From Thermodesulfatator sp. (GTDB taxonomy: Bacteria; Desulfobacterota; Dissulfuribacteria; Dissulfuribacterales; QOAL01): a stretch of DNA of 12,329 nt. Every line of letters starts with the position of its first letter. Position 1 is the first letter of the stretch. The stretch lies in assembly GCA_003978135.1 (NCBI GenBank), contig QOAL01000109.1:1-12329 (forward strand), written 5' to 3'. The position numbers and the translations under genes were made by a program. The notes beneath the pieces are model-generated. The model was not told the DNA's origin. It saw only the letters and a program-made list of their open reading frames with translations, and did no database searches. Of the stretch, positions 10,536 through 12,329 are shown piece after piece.

Positions 10536-10633
10536 TGGCGGAAGCGCATGGGAATCGAACCCACCTACCGCCTTTCTCAGACGGTACACCGGATTTGAAG
10601 TCCGGGAGGGCCACCAGTGCCCTTTCCGCTTCC
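10536..10633 (-). tRNA. selC: Selenocysteine tRNA, anticodon UCA
   Basis: Read on the minus strand, the 98-base gene begins GGAAGCGG and ends GCGCTTCCGCCA, so CCA is encoded. The anticodon stem-loop is CCGGACTTCAAATCCGG with anticodon TCA, and GGACTTCAAATCC is identical to E. coli selC as I recall it. The D stem AGGGC/GCCCT closes a short loop containing TGGT. The variable arm is long, TACCGTC/GGCGGTA (7 bp, one G-T) around TGAGAAA. The T arm is GTGGG-TTCGATT-CCCAT. An extended acceptor, long variable arm and UCA anticodon together are specific to tRNA-Sec. The eighth acceptor pair appears to be G-G rather than a normal pair. The discriminator is G. The tRNA inserts selenocysteine at UGA with SelA, SelB and SelD, none of which is in the window. 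It is downstream of the SprT-DUF2786 gene on the same strand and convergent with glgX. Confidence 0.96.
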
Positions 10634-10691
10634 GCAGGATCAACCTCTTAAAATTACAGGACAAACAGATTAACACATTTGTAGAAAAAAA

Positions 10692-10704
10692 TACAGTCCC
10701 TGTA
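10692..10704 (-). terminator. Weak hairpin with T7 tail upstream of selC
   Basis: On the minus strand TACAG-GGA-CTGTA is followed directly by seven T residues. The stem is only 5 bp and AT-rich. It could end transcription from the SprT-DUF2786 gene, about 150 bases after its stop, before selC. It is nested in a larger inverted repeat (10665-10672 with 10706-10713). Confidence 0.35.
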
Positions 10705-10792
10705 GTAATCTGTCCCCGCGGTAATCTTGCCTAATTGGAAGAAACTGCTCGTCCATGTTCGAAGCAGTCAGCTCATAAAGGTAAAAGAGCCA

Positions 10793-10845
10793 GGGAGCAT
10801 ATTCCTGGGTTACAAAGGCGAACGGAACGAGCTGGGAATGCTCCC
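10793..10845 (-). repeat. Inverted repeat after the SprT-DUF2786 gene
   Basis: GGGAGCAT (10793-10800) and ATGCTCCC (10838-10845) are a perfect 8-bp inverted repeat. An alternative pairing (GGGAGC/GCTCCC plus ATTCC/GGAAT with a 2-base bulge) gives 11 pairs. It begins about 9 bases after the gene's stop, so a 3'-end stability or termination element is plausible. The T content beyond it on the minus strand (CTCTTTTACC) is modest. Confidence 0.4.
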
Positions 10846-10853
10846 GAGGGTGT

Positions 10854-11966
10854 TTATTTTTTAAGCGCCAGGCCCTTGTTACCTTGGTGGTTATGCACCG
10901 CCCTTTGAATGACTATCTTTTTTCCGTGGGCCAGGCCCTTGGCAAAGCAATCCATATTGATCTTTGGTCTCCTGGATGAGTACGTGTGCAAGTGCGGATA
11001 ACGACTGTTCACAAAACGCTTGAGTTCCGCGTCAGAGGCCAATACGAGCTCACTCGTGGTTTTTCCCCCGGAGGCATGCCTGCCCGAGGGTGGGCCTGCT
11101 GTGGGGCAGTTTTGTTTTTCAAGTTTGTCATAAAGGCCTCGAAGCAGCCCCTCGTAATAACTGTTCCTGGCACGAATCCCTTTTCCATTGAGTTTTTTTC
11201 TATTTTCTTCCCACAAGGACCTGATCTTGCGCAGCAGAAAGAAATAGACGTATTCTGCCACCTCCACGTTTTCTTTCCTGCCCATCAGGTCTATTACCTT
11301 GTGCTCGGTATCCTCATAAGGGTCATACTGGCTGGACAATACCACATAGACATAAAAGAATTTTTTCAAAATCAAACAGATTTTTCTGTTGTGGCGTTCA
11401 AGCCTTTTCTTCTTGTGGTTTATGATAACATGGACATAACCGTCGGTATTTTCCAGCTCAGCCATACGGAGATTGTATTTATCCATCAGTTGCCTGGCCT
11501 TTGCCATTGCAAGGTTTGCTTCGTGTTCGTTGGCAGACTGGGCAAGTGCCAGGAGCTTCCTTATCCTCTCGATAAAACGCCGGCTCTCCAGGGTCTGGCT
11601 GCCCACATTCCTGTGGTCTGTTACTCCCTCAGGCAGGTCTCCAGAAGAGGTGCGAAACCTGGGATCGAGACCTATCATTTCACACGCCTCATGGAAGATT
11701 TTTCCATGTGATCCTTTTGGCACTCCAAAAATTTCGGAACAGATCTGGTGTGCCATTTCATGTTTAAGCACATTCAAGACCACATCCCAGGAAAAATTTC
11801 TTATGAGTTCCGCGCTTATCTCAATGGTGCCAAGCTCCTGGTTCCAGGAACCGTATCTTCCTTTGACATTGGATATTTCGATCACGCAGGGTTCAAGCTG
11901 GATGCCATAGGACCAGCAGATCTCTTCGAATTCTTTTCGAAGTTGGCGTGCCCACGCACCCGACAT
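10854..11966 (-). CDS. SprT-like zinc metalloprotease domain fused to DUF2786
   Basis: The N-terminal domain (about 1-105) has the zinc motif HEMAH (His69, Glu70, His73) and a likely third ligand His87 in GSHGKIFHEACEMIGL, as in SprT/Spartan-like proteins, which in eukaryotes cleave DNA-protein crosslinks. Residues about 128-170 (RRFIERIRKLLALAQSANEH onwards) match DUF2786. The rest (about 175-355), with NSYYEGLLRGLYDKL and FAKGLAHGKKIVIQRAV, looks like the DUF7168-type region that usually follows DUF2786, often in phage proteins. A Gly/Ser/Pro-rich linker lies near 288-304. There is no signal peptide, so it is cytoplasmic. ATG 11966 has no good ribosome binding site. An in-frame CTG at 11991-11993 sits 7 bases after a perfect GGAGGT (12001-12006), so the true start may be there, adding 9 residues. 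It is downstream of hisD and upstream of selC. Its substrate and role are unknown; protease activity on protein-DNA adducts is inference. Confidence 0.85.
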   Translation of the reverse strand: MSGAWARQLRKEFEEICWSYGIQLEPCVIEISNVKGRYGSWNQELGTIEISAELIRNFSWDVVLNVLKHEMAHQICSEIFGVPKGSHGKIFHEACEMIGLDPRFRTSSGDLPEGVTDHRNVGSQTLESRRFIERIRKLLALAQSANEHEANLAMAKARQLMDKYNLRMAELENTDGYVHVIINHKKKRLERHNRKICLILKKFFYVYVVLSSQYDPYEDTEHKVIDLMGRKENVEVAEYVYFFLLRKIRSLWEENRKKLNGKGIRARNSYYEGLLRGLYDKLEKQNCPTAGPPSGRHASGGKTTSELVLASDAELKRFVNSRYPHLHTYSSRRPKINMDCFAKGLAHGKKIVIQRAVHNHQGNKGLALKK

Positions 11967-12000
11967 ATCGAGTGTTTGCTCTCTAAAAGACAGAGTATCT

Positions 12001-12006
12001 ACCTCC
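12001..12006 (-). promoter_or_regulatory. Strong Shine-Dalgarno upstream of an in-frame CTG
   Basis: Minus-strand GGAGGT lies 7 bases before an in-frame CTG (11993-11991) and 34 bases before the first in-frame ATG (11966). An in-frame TAG overlaps the site (12008-12006), so no start can lie further upstream. A CTCCT about 16 bases before it could pair with AGGAG and hide the site. Confidence 0.5.
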
Positions 12007-12080
12007 TAAGCCCCAAACTTGTCAGGAGCCACATGGCCAAAAAAGAGTGCTGGCATTTAACCTTTAAATAGATTGTTGTT

Positions 12081-12329
12081 TTATTGTTTGCGCGTCCTTA
12101 TGGCCACAGATCTTTCATGGGCGGTCAGTCCTTCAATGCGAGCAAGGTTCATAACATCTTCTGCATCCTGGAAAAAGGCCTTTTCCGAATAAGAGATTAT
12201 GCTGGAGCGCTTCAGAAAGGTCTCCACGCCAAGGGCAGACGAGAACCTGGCTGTTCCCATGGTGGGAAGTACATGATTTGGACCTGCGATATAATCCCCC
12301 ACAGGTTCAGGGCTGTATGCGCCCAGAAA
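12081..12329 (-). CDS. hisD: Histidinol dehydrogenase, C-terminal part only
   Basis: HisD oxidises histidinol to histidine in two NAD-dependent steps, the end of histidine synthesis. The frame is open to the window edge, so about 82 C-terminal residues are seen out of a usual length near 430. Family motifs are clear: [18 protein letters not shown], whose Asp matches the zinc ligand Asp360 of the E. coli enzyme as I recall it, then [11 protein letters not shown], and [10 protein letters not shown], whose Glu and His correspond to E. coli Glu414 and His419. A GTG at 12302 is internal (the Val of PVGDY) and not a start. The gene ends in TAA 87 bases before the CTG, or 114 before the ATG, of the SprT-DUF2786 gene on the same strand. 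No other his gene is visible, and whether the two are co-transcribed cannot be told. Confidence 0.95.
   Translation of the reverse strand, partial: FLGAYSPEPVGDYIAGPNHVLPTMGTARFSSALGVETFLKRSSIISYSEKAFFQDAEDVMNLARIEGLTAHERSVAIRTRKQ

Noticed and set aside
10986..11711. A 241-codon plus-strand frame opposite the SprT-DUF2786 gene
   Set aside because: The minus strand has recognisable HEMAH and DUF2786 sequence; the plus-strand product resembles nothing and has no suitable start signal.
10536..12329. selC as an integration site for a phage or genomic island
   Set aside because: selC is a known target in other bacteria, but there is no integrase, no duplicated tRNA 3' end, and its 3' side faces glgX after only 50 bases.

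Overview
The window reads as an ordinary chromosomal segment of a Gram-negative, probably anaerobic bacterium. The Gram-negative call rests on an arabinose-5-phosphate isomerase (KdsD, for KDO in lipopolysaccharide). Anaerobiosis is suggested, not proven, by an iron-sulfur type PurF, a selenocysteine tRNA and a small four-cysteine protein of a style I associate with sulfate reducers. I lean towards Desulfobacterota (the former Deltaproteobacteria). The coding style is uniform, with frequent AGG arginine and ATA isoleucine codons, and I see no integrase, transposase or CRISPR array.

Bases 1-7242 (+ strand) form a tight cluster: carA (5' end outside the window), carB, purF, kdsD and ssb. carA and carB make carbamoyl phosphate, the entry to pyrimidines and arginine. 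purF starts purine synthesis. kdsD starts KDO synthesis. ssb encodes the single-stranded-DNA-binding protein. carB/purF and purF/kdsD overlap, so at least these are probably translationally coupled. A stem-loop at 7263-7284 closes the cluster.

Bases 7286-7498 (- strand) carry a small cysteine-motif protein with a good ribosome binding site, convergent with ssb. Then comes an AT-rich 339-base gap (7499-7837) holding three palindromic elements between divergent genes. On the + strand follow a DUF5658-like membrane protein (7838-8275), a terminator-like hairpin unusually close to the next start codon, and a GlgX/TreX-type glycogen debranching enzyme (8395-10485).

Bases 10536-12329 are on the - strand. 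They hold a selenocysteine tRNA (selC, 10536-10633), a structured intergenic stretch, a SprT-like metalloprotease domain fused to DUF2786 (10854-11966, possibly starting upstream at a CTG), and the C-terminal end of hisD (12081-12329). Transcription order there is hisD, SprT-DUF2786, selC.

Most of the window is housekeeping. I did not find a convincing new multi-gene system. The items most worth a second look are selC, the SprT-DUF2786 fusion and its start, the small cysteine protein, and the hairpin in the glgX leader.
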